Made by a program: the position numbers and the translations under genes. Shown here piece after piece: positions 19,631-30,376 of a stretch of 64,000 nt of DNA (the first letter of the stretch is position 1; the number at the start of each line of letters is the position of its first letter). The notes under the pieces were generated by a model that was not told the origin of the DNA, made no database searches, and saw only the letters and a program-made list of their open reading frames with translations. This stretch comes from Colwellia maritima (lineage in GTDB: Bacteria > Pseudomonadota > Gammaproteobacteria > Enterobacterales > Alteromonadaceae): contig NZ_JAKKSL010000002.1 in assembly GCF_022669015.1 (NCBI RefSeq), positions 1,054,001-1,118,000 on the forward strand, in the 5' to 3' direction.

Positions 19631-19797
19631 TTTAAATTTTATAAGTGCAAGTAATTGTTATTACTACCTGACTCCCTTAAACTATACGGGTGAATACACA
19701 ATGTTAAACGTCAATAAATATAAATACAGGTAAACAATATCTGTTAACTTAACTTGTGTATATTGATGCTTTCTATGCTACCAAAGAAGTAATAACT

Positions 19798-20520
19798 GTG
19801 CCTAGTCTACCTAAGTCAAAAAATAGTCAAACCAATTATGTTCAATGTGACGACTGCTCCATGAATACAATATGTCAGCCTGTGACAACAGTAAATCAGT
19901 CGATAGATTTATCTGATAGTTATCTTCACAAAAGAATTGTTAAAAAAACACTTTTTCAGCAATTCGAACCACTAACTGATATTTATGCGGTTACTTCTGG
20001 TGCTTACAAATTAAGTCAAAAAACCGATGATGATGAAGAAAACATCATTGGCTTACGGTTTCCAGGAGAGCTTGTAGGAGAAGATGCACTATACCTTAAA
20101 GAATATAATTACACGGCCGTCGCTGTGGGCGAAAGCTCTGTTTGTAAAGTTTCTGTAGAACAAGTCAACTCTTGCGGAAAACTAATCCCTGAAATTAAAC
20201 AAAATTTTATCGAATTACTCAGTCGACAAAGTTATGTTAGACAAAAAAACTTTCAAGCCTATATCGGTAAGAAATCCGCCGATAGTTTACTTGCTTCATT
20301 CTTAATAAATATAGTCGAAAGAAATGCAAGTTATACAGGTGAGATTGACTGTATAGATTTACCCATTAGCCGAAATGATATTGCTAACTTCTTAGGCTTA
20401 CGAAGAGAAACCCTAAGTCGCGTTTTTTCTAAGTTTCAAAAAGAACAATTAATAAGAGTAGAAAACAAGAAAATTCATCTACTTGAACGAGAAAAACTCA
20501 ATAAACTCGCCGTTAATTAA
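19798..20520 (+). CDS. FNR-type Crp-family regulator with N-terminal Cys cluster
   Basis: Transcription factor of the Crp/Fnr family. Cysteines in CDDCSMNTICQP match the [4Fe-4S] cluster spacing of E. coli FNR (CQDCSISQLCIP), and a fourth Cys is available (SSVCKV or VNSCGK). The cNMP-like effector domain covers the middle, and the helix-turn-helix near the end has NFLGLRRETLSRVF, keeping the E..SR residues that read TTGAT half-sites. The frame extends back to a GTG at 19756. The GTG at 19798 is preferred because AAGAAG lies 8 bases before it and it gives an FNR-like N-terminus. The gene faces ccoN, 400 bp downstream, and probably controls it. Confidence 0.8.
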   Translation: MPSLPKSKNSQTNYVQCDDCSMNTICQPVTTVNQSIDLSDSYLHKRIVKKTLFQQFEPLTDIYAVTSGAYKLSQKTDDDEENIIGLRFPGELVGEDALYLKEYNYTAVAVGESSVCKVSVEQVNSCGKLIPEIKQNFIELLSRQSYVRQKNFQAYIGKKSADSLLASFLINIVERNASYTGEIDCIDLPISRNDIANFLGLRRETLSRVFSKFQKEQLIRVENKKIHLLEREKLNKLAVN

Positions 20521-20693
20521 ACACTAATCTTTCTAGTTAAGTAATTATATTTATATAATTTTTGCTTTTTTCCTCTGTTAATTACAATTTTAATCTACAC
20601 TTATATTTCTGATCTTATACTCACATGTCCTTACACTTTTTATGGTTAAGTGAGTAAAGTTTGACATAGAACAAATTTAACTAGCCGATTCAG

Positions 20694-20707
20694 TTGATTT
20701 ATATCAT
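20694..20707 (+). promoter_or_regulatory. FNR-like box 1 upstream of ccoN
   Basis: TTGATTTATATCAT differs from the FNR consensus TTGATNNNNATCAA at one position. It lies 218 bp before the ccoN start. Confidence 0.65.
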
Positions 20708-20755
20708 CGGCAAGAGGTAAAATTACCTTGCAAACAATGCATTTAGCTGCATTTT

Positions 20756-20769
20756 GTGACATATATCAA
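20756..20769 (+). promoter_or_regulatory. FNR-like box 2 upstream of ccoN
   Basis: GTGACATATATCAA has a perfect right half-site (ATCAA) and a weaker left half-site. It lies about 155 bp before ccoN and 62 bp after box 1. TTGACA (20777) and TAGTATAAA (20806) nearby could be promoter elements, but their spacing is not canonical. Confidence 0.5.
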
Positions 20770-20924
20770 CACTATTTTGACAGCTGAAAAAAAACCGTAC
20801 AAAAATAGTATAAATATCGTTCGCTTTTTTGTTATTTACTCTTATAAATACGCTCAAATAAATATTTATAAAAGTAAATCAATAAAGCTATTCTCATTAA
20901 TAATAACACTGCGGAATACAAAAC

Positions 20925-22349
20925 ATGACTCAAAGTAATACGTCAGCAGTAGACTACAACTTTAATGTTGTTCGTCAATTTACTGTAATGACTGTAATCT
21001 GGGGGATCGTAGGTACACTTGTAGGTGTACTTATCGCGGCACAATTAATTTGGCCGGCGTTAAACTTTGATACACCTTGGTTAACCTACTCCCGTCTTCG
21101 CCCACTTCATACCAATGCGGTAATATTCGCCTTTGGTACAAGTGCTCTATTTGCTACCTCTTATTACGTTGTGCAACGTACTTGTCAAACCCGGTTATTT
21201 GGTGGCAAATTAGCTGCTTTTACTTTTTGGGGTCGGCAAGCAGTTATTTTATCTGCGGCAATATCTTTGCCTTTGGGTTATACCTCAACCAAAGAATATG
21301 CAGAATTAGAGTGGCCAATCGATATTCTTATTACCATTGTATGGGTTTGTTATGCCATTGTATTTTTTGGTACACTCATTAAACGTAAAGTATCTCACAT
21401 CTATGTTGCCAACTGGTTTTTCGGTGGCTTTATAGTTACCATTGCTGTGTTACATATTGGTAATTCAATGGTCGTTCCAGTGTCATTTATGAAATCATAT
21501 TCCATTTATCCTGGCGCCATTGATGCGATGATGCAGTGGTGGTATGGACACAATGCCGTTGGTTTCTTACTAACTGCCGGTTTCTTAGGGATGATGTATT
21601 ACTTTGTACCTAAACAAGCTGACCGTCCGGTTTATTCATACCGTTTGTCTATTGTTCATTTTTGGGCATTAATTTCTTTATATATTTGGGCCGGTCCTCA
21701 CCATTTACATTACACAGCTTTACCTGACTGGGCTCAATCAGTTGGTATGGTGATGTCTGTTGTATTATTCCTTCCTTCATGGGGTGGGATGATTAACGGT
21801 ATTATGACGCTTTCTGGCGCTTGGCATAAACTACGTACCGATCCTATTTTACGTTTCCTAATTGTTTCACTTTCTTTCTACGGTATGTCTACCTTTGAAG
21901 GACCGATGATGGCAATCAAATCAGTAAATGCTTTATCCCATTACACTGATTGGACGGTTGGTCATGTACATTCAGGTGCTTTAGGTTGGGTTGCTATGGT
22001 TTCAATCGGTGCTATGTATCACTTAATTCCAGTATTATTTAACCAAGGTCGTATGTTTAGCGTACGTTTAATTAACGTTCATTTCTGGATGCATACCACA
22101 GGTATAGTACTCTATATTGTCGCTATGTGGATTTCAGGTGTAATGCAAGGGTTGATGTGGCGTGCTGTAAATACTGACGGTACGCTAACGTATAGCTTTG
22201 TAGAAAGCTTAACTGCATCATACCCGTTCTATTTTATTCGCTTCTTAGGTGGCGTTCTCGTTGTATCAGGCTTTATTTTAATGGCTTACAACATGTTTAA
22301 AACTATTGGTGCTAAAGATGGAAGTCTTAAGCCTATTGAAGCAGTTTAA
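20925..22349 (+). CDS. ccoN: cbb3-type cytochrome c oxidase subunit I (CcoN)
   Basis: Catalytic subunit that reduces O2 to water and pumps protons in the inner membrane under low oxygen. 474 residues, the usual length, with about 12 helices. Heme and CuB ligands lie in [59 protein letters not shown] and [10 protein letters not shown]. First gene of ccoNOQP; two FNR-like boxes lie upstream. The following gene starts 12 bp after the stop, after AAGGAGAAC. Confidence 0.97.
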   Translation: MTQSNTSAVDYNFNVVRQFTVMTVIWGIVGTLVGVLIAAQLIWPALNFDTPWLTYSRLRPLHTNAVIFAFGTSALFATSYYVVQRTCQTRLFGGKLAAFTFWGRQAVILSAAISLPLGYTSTKEYAELEWPIDILITIVWVCYAIVFFGTLIKRKVSHIYVANWFFGGFIVTIAVLHIGNSMVVPVSFMKSYSIYPGAIDAMMQWWYGHNAVGFLLTAGFLGMMYYFVPKQADRPVYSYRLSIVHFWALISLYIWAGPHHLHYTALPDWAQSVGMVMSVVLFLPSWGGMINGIMTLSGAWHKLRTDPILRFLIVSLSFYGMSTFEGPMMAIKSVNALSHYTDWTVGHVHSGALGWVAMVSIGAMYHLIPVLFNQGRMFSVRLINVHFWMHTTGIVLYIVAMWISGVMQGLMWRAVNTDGTLTYSFVESLTASYPFYFIRFLGGVLVVSGFILMAYNMFKTIGAKDGSLKPIEAV

Positions 22350-22360
22350 GGAGAACAACC

Positions 22361-23005
22361 ATGCAAAATAAACATGAAAAAGTAGAAAAGAATGTCGGTT
22401 TGTTTTTCCTTTTTGCAGTATTAGCGATTAGTGTTGGTGGCTTAGTAGAGATCACACCATTATTTTTCCAAAAAGAAATGACAACCCCAGTTGATAATTT
22501 AAAACCTTATACGGCACTACAAATGGAAGGTCGCGATATTTATATTCGCGAAGGTTGTAGTAACTGTCATAGTCAAATGATTCGTCCGTTTAGAGCTGAA
22601 ACTGAACGTTATGGTCATTACAGTGTTCTTGGTGAACATGTTTGGGAACACCCATTTTTATGGGGTTCTAAACGTACAGGTCCTGATTTAGCACGTGTAG
22701 GTGGACGTTATAGTGATGATTGGCATATTGCCCATTTAACTGATCCTCGTTCAGTTGTACCAGAATCAAACATGCCTGCATTCAAGTGGTTAAATACTAA
22801 TACTCTTGATGGTGAATTAACAGGTAAAAAGCTTGAAACCTTTAACTGGTTAACACGTAATCGTAGTCATAAAGATGAAAATGGTAAAGCCATTCCACTT
22901 TATACTCAGGCAGAAATCGATGGTGCTAGCGAAGCAGTAAAAGGTAAAACTGAAATGGAAGCCTTGGTTGCTTATTTGCAATCACTTGGCCACGCATTGA
23001 AGTAA
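22361..23005 (+). CDS. ccoO: cbb3-type cytochrome c oxidase subunit II (CcoO)
   Basis: Membrane-anchored monoheme cytochrome c that passes electrons to CcoN. 214 residues, with one N-terminal helix ([20 protein letters not shown]) and a single heme site [18 protein letters not shown]. The axial Met is likely in [11 protein letters not shown]. The strong RBS AAGGAGAACAACC precedes the ATG. Second gene of the operon. Confidence 0.97.
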   Translation: MQNKHEKVEKNVGLFFLFAVLAISVGGLVEITPLFFQKEMTTPVDNLKPYTALQMEGRDIYIREGCSNCHSQMIRPFRAETERYGHYSVLGEHVWEHPFLWGSKRTGPDLARVGGRYSDDWHIAHLTDPRSVVPESNMPAFKWLNTNTLDGELTGKKLETFNWLTRNRSHKDENGKAIPLYTQAEIDGASEAVKGKTEMEALVAYLQSLGHALK

Positions 23006-23015
23006 GCTGATTATT

Positions 23016-23237
23016 ATGGATTACGGAACGCTTAGAGGGCTTTTTGCCCTCCTAATATTGGCTTTATTTATTATCATTGTAGTTTGGTCCTATTCAAAAA
23101 AACGTAAGTCTTCCTTTGATGAAGTTGCTAACTCTATTTTTGAAGAAGACAAAGTGTTAAAAGAACAAGCTACTAAAGAAAATAAAAATAACCATCTTGA
23201 AACAGATAGCAAACAGGAGACTAATAAAAATGTCTAG
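23016..23237 (+). CDS. ccoQ: cbb3-type oxidase small subunit (CcoQ)
   Basis: 73 residues with one membrane helix (GLFALLILALFIIIVVWSYS) followed by a charged tail, as expected of CcoQ/FixQ, which stabilises the oxidase. It lies between ccoO and ccoP; its last 8 bases overlap the ccoP start at 23230. Confidence 0.9.
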   Translation: MDYGTLRGLFALLILALFIIIVVWSYSKKRKSSFDEVANSIFEEDKVLKEQATKENKNNHLETDSKQETNKNV

Positions 23238-24197
23238 CTTCTGGAATATATGGGTTTGGGTTCTTTCCCTTGGCACATTGGTAGGTATGTATTTATTACT
23301 ACGTTGGTGCTTAAAGAACTTTACAGGTGTAGAAGAAGGTGAATCATTAGGTCACTCTTTTGATGGAATTGAAGAATTAAACCACCCTTTACCTAAATGG
23401 TGGAGCACGTTTTTCTTATTAACTATTATTTGGGCTTTTGGCTATATTGCCATGTACGGTTTAGGCAACTGGACAGGTTTATTAGGCCGGAAAAGTTCAA
23501 ACCAAGGCATTTTAAATTTAGCTGAATCAAAAGCAAAAACGGCAGAGTATTTAGCCGCTGATTCTGGTGTATTAGTTCAGTATGACCGTGAAGTTGCTCA
23601 AGCTGATGAAAAATACGGACCTATCTTTGACGCTTATGCTGCTCGTACTATCGAAGATTTATCAACGGATAGTGAAGCATTAAAAGTAGGCCAACGTTTA
23701 TTTATTCAAAACTGTGCACAATGTCATGGCTCTGATGCTCATGGTACAACTGGGTTTCCTAACTTATCAGATAAAGATTGGTTATACGGCGGAACACCAG
23801 AAAAAATCAAAGAAACTATTTTGCATGGTCGTAAAGCGGTCGGCATGATGGCATGGGGGTGCTATTGGTGGTGAAGAAGGTGTTAAAGAAGTTGCTGCTT
23901 ATGTTATTAGTTTAAGTGGTCGTTCTGTTAATGCTGATCTTGCCAAAGCAGGTAAAGCAAAATTTGGCCTTTGTCTTGGTTGTCATGGTCCTGAAGGTCA
24001 AGGTAGCTTGGCGCTTGGTTTACCTATGGGTGCACCAAACTTATCAGATAACACATGGTTATATGGTGGTTCACAACGTGCAATTGAAGAATCAATTCGT
24101 AACGGTCGTCCGAGTAATGCCTGCATGGAAAGATATTCTAGGTGAAGAAAAAGTACATGTAATAAGTGCATATATTTATTCTCTTTCTCTAGATTAA
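23230..24197 (+). CDS. ccoP: cbb3-type oxidase diheme subunit III (CcoP), two frameshifts
   Basis: Diheme cytochrome c that takes electrons from soluble cytochromes. About 321 residues after repair. The start is ATG 23230 (SSFWNIWVWVLS); the frame is open a little further upstream inside ccoQ, but the ATG fits the FixP N-terminus. Two helices follow, then heme sites QNCAQCHGSDAHG and GLCLGCHGPEGQG. Breaks: near 23860 one extra G in G5 (correct reading AWGAIGGEEGVKEVAAYVIS), and near 24112 either one base extra or two missing before VMPAWKDILGEEKVHVISAY. Last structural gene of the operon. Confidence 0.9.
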
Positions 24198-24244
24198 AAG
24201 TTCAGTGTAGTTAAAACCTTGTAACATTATTCAGTAAATAACTA

Positions 24245-24283
24245 AAAAAACCCTAGCTAACACATTGTTAACTAGGGTTTTTT
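24245..24283 (+). terminator. Terminator after ccoP
   Basis: Stem of about 18 bp with one mismatch, AAAAAACCCTAGCTAACA / TGTTAACTAGGGTTTTTT, ending in a T-run. It separates ccoNOQP from the assembly genes. Confidence 0.8.
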
Positions 24284-24374
24284 ATTATTTAAATATATTA
24301 AAGAATACTAGCTCAAAAATTAAAAAAAGTTATAATATGGTATAATTTTCTACTGCTGAATATTGTCATACACT

Positions 24375-24869
24375 ATGAAAACATCTTGGTATCGTGAACC
24401 GTGGGCTTGGTTAGTCTTTATTCTTCCTTTTACTGCCGTTGTTGCAGGAATAGCTACTTATATAATCGCAAATACTAACGCAGATAGCTTAGTTGTAGGT
24501 GATTATTACAAAACAGGTAAAGCGATTAATTTGCAAGTAGCAAAAGTAAAACAAGCACAAAAGTTAGGTATGCGTTTCGGCTTAAAACTTCATAACAATG
24601 AACTTGTAATTAAGCCAACAGGTATTGAAAAAAGCTTTCCAGTACTTAATATTACTTTTTTTCATCCTACCCTTGAAAACAAAGATTTTAATTTAACGTT
24701 AACACCTGATGGTAATGGTTACTTCAGACATCAATTTGATCATGACTTGTCTGGTAAATGGAAAATAACCATCACACCATTTGAAAAAACATGGAAAATA
24801 CAAGACACGATTAGCCTTCCTCAACGTGATTATATTGATATAATTCCAGATCCAACAAAAGCACAGTAA
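24375..24869 (+). CDS. ccoH: FixH-family cbb3 oxidase assembly protein (CcoH)
   Basis: 164 residues with one N-terminal membrane helix (WAWLVFILPFTAVVAGIATY) and a periplasmic beta domain containing GDYYKTGKAIN, the FixH hallmark. CcoH helps assemble the cbb3 oxidase. I chose ATG 24375; a TTG at 24363 is possible but has no better RBS. ccoI starts 3 bp after its stop. Confidence 0.85.
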   Translation: MKTSWYREPWAWLVFILPFTAVVAGIATYIIANTNADSLVVGDYYKTGKAINLQVAKVKQAQKLGMRFGLKLHNNELVIKPTGIEKSFPVLNITFFHPTLENKDFNLTLTPDGNGYFRHQFDHDLSGKWKITITPFEKTWKIQDTISLPQRDYIDIIPDPTKAQ

Positions 24870-24872
24870 ACC

Positions 24873-27335
24873 ATGCCTAACACTTGTTTTCATTGTGATG
24901 AGCCTATTCCAAAAGGTATAAACCTTTTTGTAACCATTGACAAAAAAAAACAACCTATGTGCTGCATTGGTTGCCAAGCTGTTGCTCAAACAATTGTTGA
25001 TAATAACCTGACACAATATTATCAATTTAGAACCGAACCTGACTCAAAAAGGTGCAGATTTAATCCCTGAAGAACTCAAAATCCAAAGACCGTAAAAAAA
25101 ACAAGTTGCTTGATGAAGAAATACTGCAAAGTGAGTTTATTTATCAAAATAAAGAGTCCAAAGAAGCTATTTTAACCATTGAAGGGATAAGTTGCGCCGC
25201 TTGTGCGTGGTTAATCGAAATGCAATTGACCAAGCTCAAAGGCATTGACAAAATCAGTGTTAATGCAACAACACAGCGAGCAACGGTAACCTGGCATGAT
25301 AATATTTTACAACTTAGCGATATTCTTAATGCAATTGAGCATATTGGCTATCAAGCGCTTCCTTTTAAAGCTAACGAAGTAGAACAACGTAACAAATCAA
25401 TCAGTAAGGTATTTATAAAACGCTTAGGCATAAGCGGCATTTTAATGATGCAAATTATGATGATTGCTATTGGCTTATACTTTGGTGCTTTTTCCGATAT
25501 GGCGGAGCACAATAAAATTTATATGCGTTCGGGTTAGTTTTTTCTTAGCTATCCCCATTGTTACCTATGGTGCTTTCCCATTTTATATTGGTGCGATAAA
25601 CGCATTAAAAATGAAACGCTTATCGATGGATGTACCCGTCTCTATTGCAATTATATTGGCGTTTTGTGCGCCGCTTGGGCAACCATAACCCAAACAAGGT
25701 GAAGTTTATTTTGAATCTGTTTCAATGTTTACCTTCTTATTACTTATTGGTAAGTTTTTAGAGTTTCGTGCCCGATCATATGCCGCCCAAGTTTCAGCTA
25801 ATCTTTTAAAACTTATGCCTATGACGGCGACGAGAATCACCCAAAATACATTATCAGCAAGTAGCGAAGAACTTGTAGCAGCTAAACAATTGGTGAAAGG
25901 CGACATTGTATTAATAAAACCTGGGGAAGTTATTCCTGCTGATGGTGTTATTATCAATGGTAATAGTCAAATTAATGAAGCCATGTTATCAGGAGAACAA
26001 TTACCGGTAACAAAAATAGTTAATGACCATGTTTTTGCCGGAACAGTTAATAGCGACGGCAACCTGATGGTGCGAGTAGAACAAGCGAGTAACGAATCTT
26101 TTTTAAGTCAATTAATTCGCTTAAGTGAGCAGTCTCAAGCTCATAAACCTAAACTAGCGCGTTTTTCTGATAAAGTAGCGCAATACTTTGTCGCTATTAT
26201 TTTGCTTACCGCCATTGGTACGGCTTTTTATTGGCAACAACATTTACCTGAAGAGGCCTTTTGGATCACTTTATCAGTATTGGTTGCTACTTGCCCATGT
26301 GCTTTATCCTTAGCTACACCTACTGCGTTAACCTGTGCAACTACTCGCTTAAATCGTGATGGCATTATGATTAAATCAGCCCATGTGATGGAAACTTTAC
26401 CTAACATTGACTGCTTTGCTTTTGATAAAACAGGCACACTAACAACCGGTGAATTTGCAATTGATAACGTTATTATTGAAAACAGCCTGTATTCAGAAAA
26501 AGACGTATTAGCCATTGCTGCAGCGTTAGAATCTCATTCCGAGCACCCTCTCGCTAAACCTTTTGCTCAATACAGAGATTACGCTATCCATACAAACGAC
26601 ATCAACGTAATTTCAGGGCAAGGAGTTAGTGGTGTTGTAAATGGCGAAACATATCATATAGGTAAGTGCAGTTGGCTTTTAGCTGAACTTAAACATGAAA
26701 ATAATGATTTTTACAAACATGCATCCTGTGTATTAGTCACTAACAATAAACTTATCGCCGCCTTTTATCTTAAAGATAAAATAAGAGATGATGCAAAAGC
26801 CTTAATTAACACCTTAAATGTAAACCATGAAACACTGATGCTTTCTGGTGATAATCAAGCTGCTTGTGATCAGGTAGGACAAGTTTTATCAATTTCAGAA
26901 TGTTTTGGCAACTTAAGTGCTACAGACAAAATGACGATTATTAAACGGCGAGAAGATAACAATATTAATATTGCCATGATTGGTGATGGAGTCAATGACT
27001 CTCCTGTATTTGGTGCTGCGCATGTTTCTATGGCAATGGGATGTGGAACAGATATAGCAAAAAGTGGTGCTGATGTAATTTTGTTAAACAATAAACTCTC
27101 AAGTATTAACATATTAAATCATGTATCACTTAAAACAAAACGTATTATATTTCAAAATTATTTATGGGCTTTTGGTTATAATGCAATTGTTTTACCACTT
27201 GCTGTAAGCGGCTTTATCACACCTTATATGGCTGTTATCGGCATGTCAGTCAGTTCAATTTTAGTGATTAGTAATTCGCTACGATTACTTAAAAAAAGCC
27301 CCTTAACTTTCGAAACAAAGAACCTTCAAGGGTAA
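24873..27335 (+). CDS. ccoI: Copper-exporting P-type ATPase for cbb3 assembly (CcoI/FixI), about five frameshifts
   Basis: Pumps Cu+ to the periplasm for CuB insertion. About 819 residues after repair. N-terminal Cys-rich part (CFHCDEPIP...CCIGCQAVAQ), HMA domain (IEGISCAACAWLIEMQL), actuator loop (MLSGEQLPVTK), ion site TCPCALSLATPTAL, phosphorylation site DKTGTLT, hinge IGDGVNDSPVF. Breaks near 25052 and 25081 (extra A each), 25535 (extra C; should read MRWVSFFLAIP), 25670 (one base missing) and 25700 (extra A; ATITQTGEVYFESVSMF). All five lie within 700 bp, and the rest of the gene is clean. Real decay is possible, but every piece keeps family sequence. Confidence 0.85.
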
Positions 27336-27339
27336 ACAT

Positions 27340-27552
27340 ATGAATATCATTTACGTACTAATCCCAATAGCAATTTTACTTACCGCACTTGGAATTTATT
27401 TGTTTTTTTGGGCCGTCAAAACAGAACAATTTGATGATCTAGAAAAACAAGGTATGAGTATTCTGTTTGATGAAAACAAAAAAAATGATCCCTTACAAAC
27501 AACAAATACTGAAGAGCAGAACAAAATAGATAGGCAGAAAACGAACAAATGA
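27340..27552 (+). CDS. ccoS: cbb3 oxidase maturation protein CcoS
   Basis: 70 residues: one membrane helix (YVLIPIAILLTALGIYLFFW), then AVKTEQFDDLEKQGMSILFD, the CcoS signature. Needed for cofactor insertion into cbb3 oxidase in studied species. It begins 5 bp after ccoI and its stop overlaps the next start (ATGA). Confidence 0.92.
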   Translation: MNIIYVLIPIAILLTALGIYLFFWAVKTEQFDDLEKQGMSILFDENKKNDPLQTTNTEEQNKIDRQKTNK

Positions 27553-28283
27553 GCCTCGATTTATTATCCGCTTTTATCATAGGATTACTCGGTTCAGGCC
27601 ATTGTATTGCCATGTGTGGCGGTATTACATCTATGTTAACCTCAGCCCTTCCTTCATCTTCTAAAAGCAAACATAAATATAGCGCTCAACAAATCTCCAC
27701 CAACAATCAAAAGACCTATACAAAGCATAGCAACAAAGTTATTTTAGTGGTTTGTTATAATCTAGGTCGAATTACATCTTACGCCTTTATAGGCGCGATT
27801 GTAGGTTTTACCGGCTCTATTGCCGCAAAAAATCTTGGTGCTCCCCTTGCTACCCTACGCATTATTTCATCAATTTTCATGATCTTACTTGGATTGTACC
27901 TTGGACAATGGCTAATGTGGCTGAACCGCATTGAAGCGATAGGAAAATACTTATGGCAATATATTTCGCCCTTAGCAAGTAAGGCAATTCCAGTAAATTC
28001 TCCCGTTAAAGCCTTAACACTTGGTGCCGTTTGGGGCCGGTTGCCATGTGGATTAGTCTATTCAACATTAACATGGGCCTTGGCAAGCGGAAGCATGATT
28101 ACAGGTGCAAGTATTATGCTTTGTTTTGGTTTAGGAACCTTACCAAGATTATTAACCCTATCCATAGGCATGACCAAGATAAAAAACTGTCTAGTCAACC
28201 CAACTATAAGACGTACAATGGCTTTAATCCTGATATCCTATGGTATTTATAGTTTAATAGTTGCATATCAACAAATGTTCTAA
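27549..28283 (+). CDS. TauE/SafE-family membrane protein next to ccoS
   Basis: 244 residues with six or more membrane helices. It starts LLSAFIIGLLGSGHCIAMCG, with a paired His/Cys-Met-Cys pattern, and repeats a related motif at AVWGRLPCGLVYSTLTWAL. The family is annotated as sulfite exporter, but members in this position (after ccoS, before fnr) belong to the cbb3 maturation cluster, and a role in copper or oxidase assembly is plausible. That role is inference. The start overlaps the ccoS stop by 4 bases. Confidence 0.8.
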   Translation: MSLDLLSAFIIGLLGSGHCIAMCGGITSMLTSALPSSSKSKHKYSAQQISTNNQKTYTKHSNKVILVVCYNLGRITSYAFIGAIVGFTGSIAAKNLGAPLATLRIISSIFMILLGLYLGQWLMWLNRIEAIGKYLWQYISPLASKAIPVNSPVKALTLGAVWGRLPCGLVYSTLTWALASGSMITGASIMLCFGLGTLPRLLTLSIGMTKIKNCLVNPTIRRTMALILISYGIYSLIVAYQQMF

Positions 28284-28376
28284 TACCATAGCATTGTCTA
28301 AGGAATTAGAGTAAATACGCTTAGTAATACTTGTGTATTTTGAGTGTCTCTTTCTCTAACATTAATTGAGTAATCT

Positions 28377-29094
28377 ATGCCAAAGAATAGTTGCCCAGGT
28401 ACACAACATATTAAGTGTCAAAACTGTAGTATTAGTGAACTTTGTCTACCTTTTACGTTAAATAGTCAAGAACTTGAAACGCTTGATGACATTATCGATC
28501 GCAAACGTCCTTTTCATAAAGGAGATAAAGTTTTTACCGATGGTCAAGAAATGCATGCGCTTTATGCCATTCGTTCTGGTACATTTAAAACCTTCACAGT
28601 AAACGAACAAGGTGAAGAACAAATTACAGGTTTTCACCTAGGCGGTGATTTACTTGGTTTTGACGGTATTGCTGATTCAGAACATAAAAGTTTTGCCCAA
28701 GCACTCGAAACATCGATGATCTGTGAAATTCCGTACAATAATTTAGACAAATTATCAAACACTATGCCTAAACTTAAAAAACAAGTTTTGCGCTTAATGA
28801 GTAATGAAATCCGTACTGATCAAGAAATGCTAACCTTGTTGAACCGAAAAAATGCAGAACAACGTTGCTACTTTTCTAGTTGGTTTGAGCAATAGATACC
28901 ATGCTAGAGGTTTATCCTCAACAGAATTCCGTTTAACAATGACCCGTAGCGATATTGGTAATTATATCGGTTTAACGGTTGAAACAATTAGCCGGCTATT
29001 AAATCGTTTTCATAAAAATGGATTGATCAAAGTTGATGGCAAACTTATTACAATACTCAATATTGATGAATTAGTTGATTGCTCTGAGATTTAA
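28377..29094 (+). CDS. fnr: FNR oxygen-sensing regulator (EtrA/Fnr), one frameshift
   Basis: About 239 residues after repair. The cluster Cys are in [19 protein letters not shown], nearly identical in spacing to E. coli FNR, with the fourth Cys in [11 protein letters not shown]. The HTH carries [21 protein letters not shown] (E..SR conserved). The frame breaks near 28866 between NRKNAEQR and [16 protein letters not shown]; two bases (GT) are probably missing. It sits between the cbb3 assembly genes and uspE-ttcA, as in other Alteromonadales and E. coli (fnr-uspE-ttcA). Confidence 0.92.
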
Positions 29095-29230
29095 CCTAAT
29101 TTCACAACCATTATCTTCATTAAAAACTCAAAAAAATTGATTTAAAACAAGCATTAATTCTACATTTTTGCTATATATAAATTAGGCTTTATTAACGTCT
29201 AATTAATTTATAGCAAAGGTGAGAGTTATC

Positions 29231-30169
29231 ATGAAAACTTATCAAAATATTTTGGTTGTTATTGACCCAACAACTAACGACCAAAAAGCATTAAAAAGAG
29301 CAATAGATCTAGCAGCAAACATCAATTCGAGTGGTGGCAAGGTTAACGTCACAGCTTTTTTAAGTATTTTTGATTTCTCTTATGAAATGACCACAATTCT
29401 TTCTAGCGACGAACGTGATGTTATGCGTCAATCGGTTATAAAAGATAAAGAACTCTGGTTAACTGACATCATAAATGGCTTAAATCCAGAAATTCAAATT
29501 AAAAACCAAGTTGTTTGGCATAACCGTCCTTTTGAAGCAATTGTTGAGCGCGTTATTCAAGAAAACTATGAGCTTGTCATTAAAGGTACTCACCAACACG
29601 ACAAATTCAAATCCGTCGTTTTCACACCAACTGATTGGCATATCTTACGTAAATGCCCCTGCCCTGTATTACTCGTAAAAGAGCATGAGTGGCCAGTTAA
29701 TGGTAATATACTTGCCGCTGTTAATGTGGGAAGTGATGAAGCTGAACATCAATCGCTTAACGTTAAAATCACACAAGAAGCTAAGTTATTAGCACAACTT
29801 ATCAAAGGACATGTACATTTAGTCAACTCTTTTCCTGGTACCCCCGTGAATATTGCGATTGAAATTCCTGAGTTCAATTCAACTGAATACAATGACACCA
29901 TGCTTAAGCATCATGAGAAAGCGATGATTGCTCATGCAAACCAATTTGATATTAGTGTTGCCAATACGCATGTTGAAGAAGGCCTCCCTGAAACAGTCAT
30001 AGAGCAAGTAGCAGAAAAAATAGATGCTGAACTTGTGATACTTGGTACCATAGGTAGAACAGGTATTTCTGCAGCTTTAATCGGTAACACAGCAGAACAC
30101 GTCATTGATCAACTGAAATGTGATGTACTCGCACTTAAACCCGATGGTTACGTATCCCCGCTTGAATAA
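29231..30169 (+). CDS. uspE: Universal stress protein E
   Basis: 312 residues with two tandem Usp domains. The first begins KTYQNILVVIDPTTNDQKAL; the second ends VILGTIGRTGISAALIGNTA, with the G-2x-G-9x-G(S/T)-like ATP-site pattern partly kept. Cytosolic stress-linked protein; exact activity not settled. ATG 29231 is chosen over a GTG 12 bases upstream because AGGTGAG lies at the right distance. It follows fnr on the same strand. Confidence 0.92.
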   Translation: MKTYQNILVVIDPTTNDQKALKRAIDLAANINSSGGKVNVTAFLSIFDFSYEMTTILSSDERDVMRQSVIKDKELWLTDIINGLNPEIQIKNQVVWHNRPFEAIVERVIQENYELVIKGTHQHDKFKSVVFTPTDWHILRKCPCPVLLVKEHEWPVNGNILAAVNVGSDEAEHQSLNVKITQEAKLLAQLIKGHVHLVNSFPGTPVNIAIEIPEFNSTEYNDTMLKHHEKAMIAHANQFDISVANTHVEEGLPETVIEQVAEKIDAELVILGTIGRTGISAALIGNTAEHVIDQLKCDVLALKPDGYVSPLE

Positions 30170-30188
30170 TTTTTTTACTCTACCTCAT

Positions 30189-30222
30189 CGCCTAACTTTA
30201 ATTGAGACAATCAAATTAGGCG
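30189..30222 (+). terminator. Terminator after uspE
   Basis: CGCCTAA / TTAGGCG stem with a partly pairing interior, followed by TGTTTAATTT. Confidence 0.5.
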
Positions 30223-30376
30223 TGTTTAATTTCAATATGGACGCTACATAGACCTAGATTGTTAGTGGATGTAAAACACATCCACTTAACTAAACATTCC
30301 AACCACACTATATCACCGATAAACGTACGCGGAATTATTACACGGGATACAACTGGCTTTAAACGAATAAAAGCCC

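Noticed and set aside
20756..20938. Short frame upstream of ccoN as a gene
   Set aside because: It overlaps the FNR-like box and promoter region, has no RBS and runs into ccoN in another frame.
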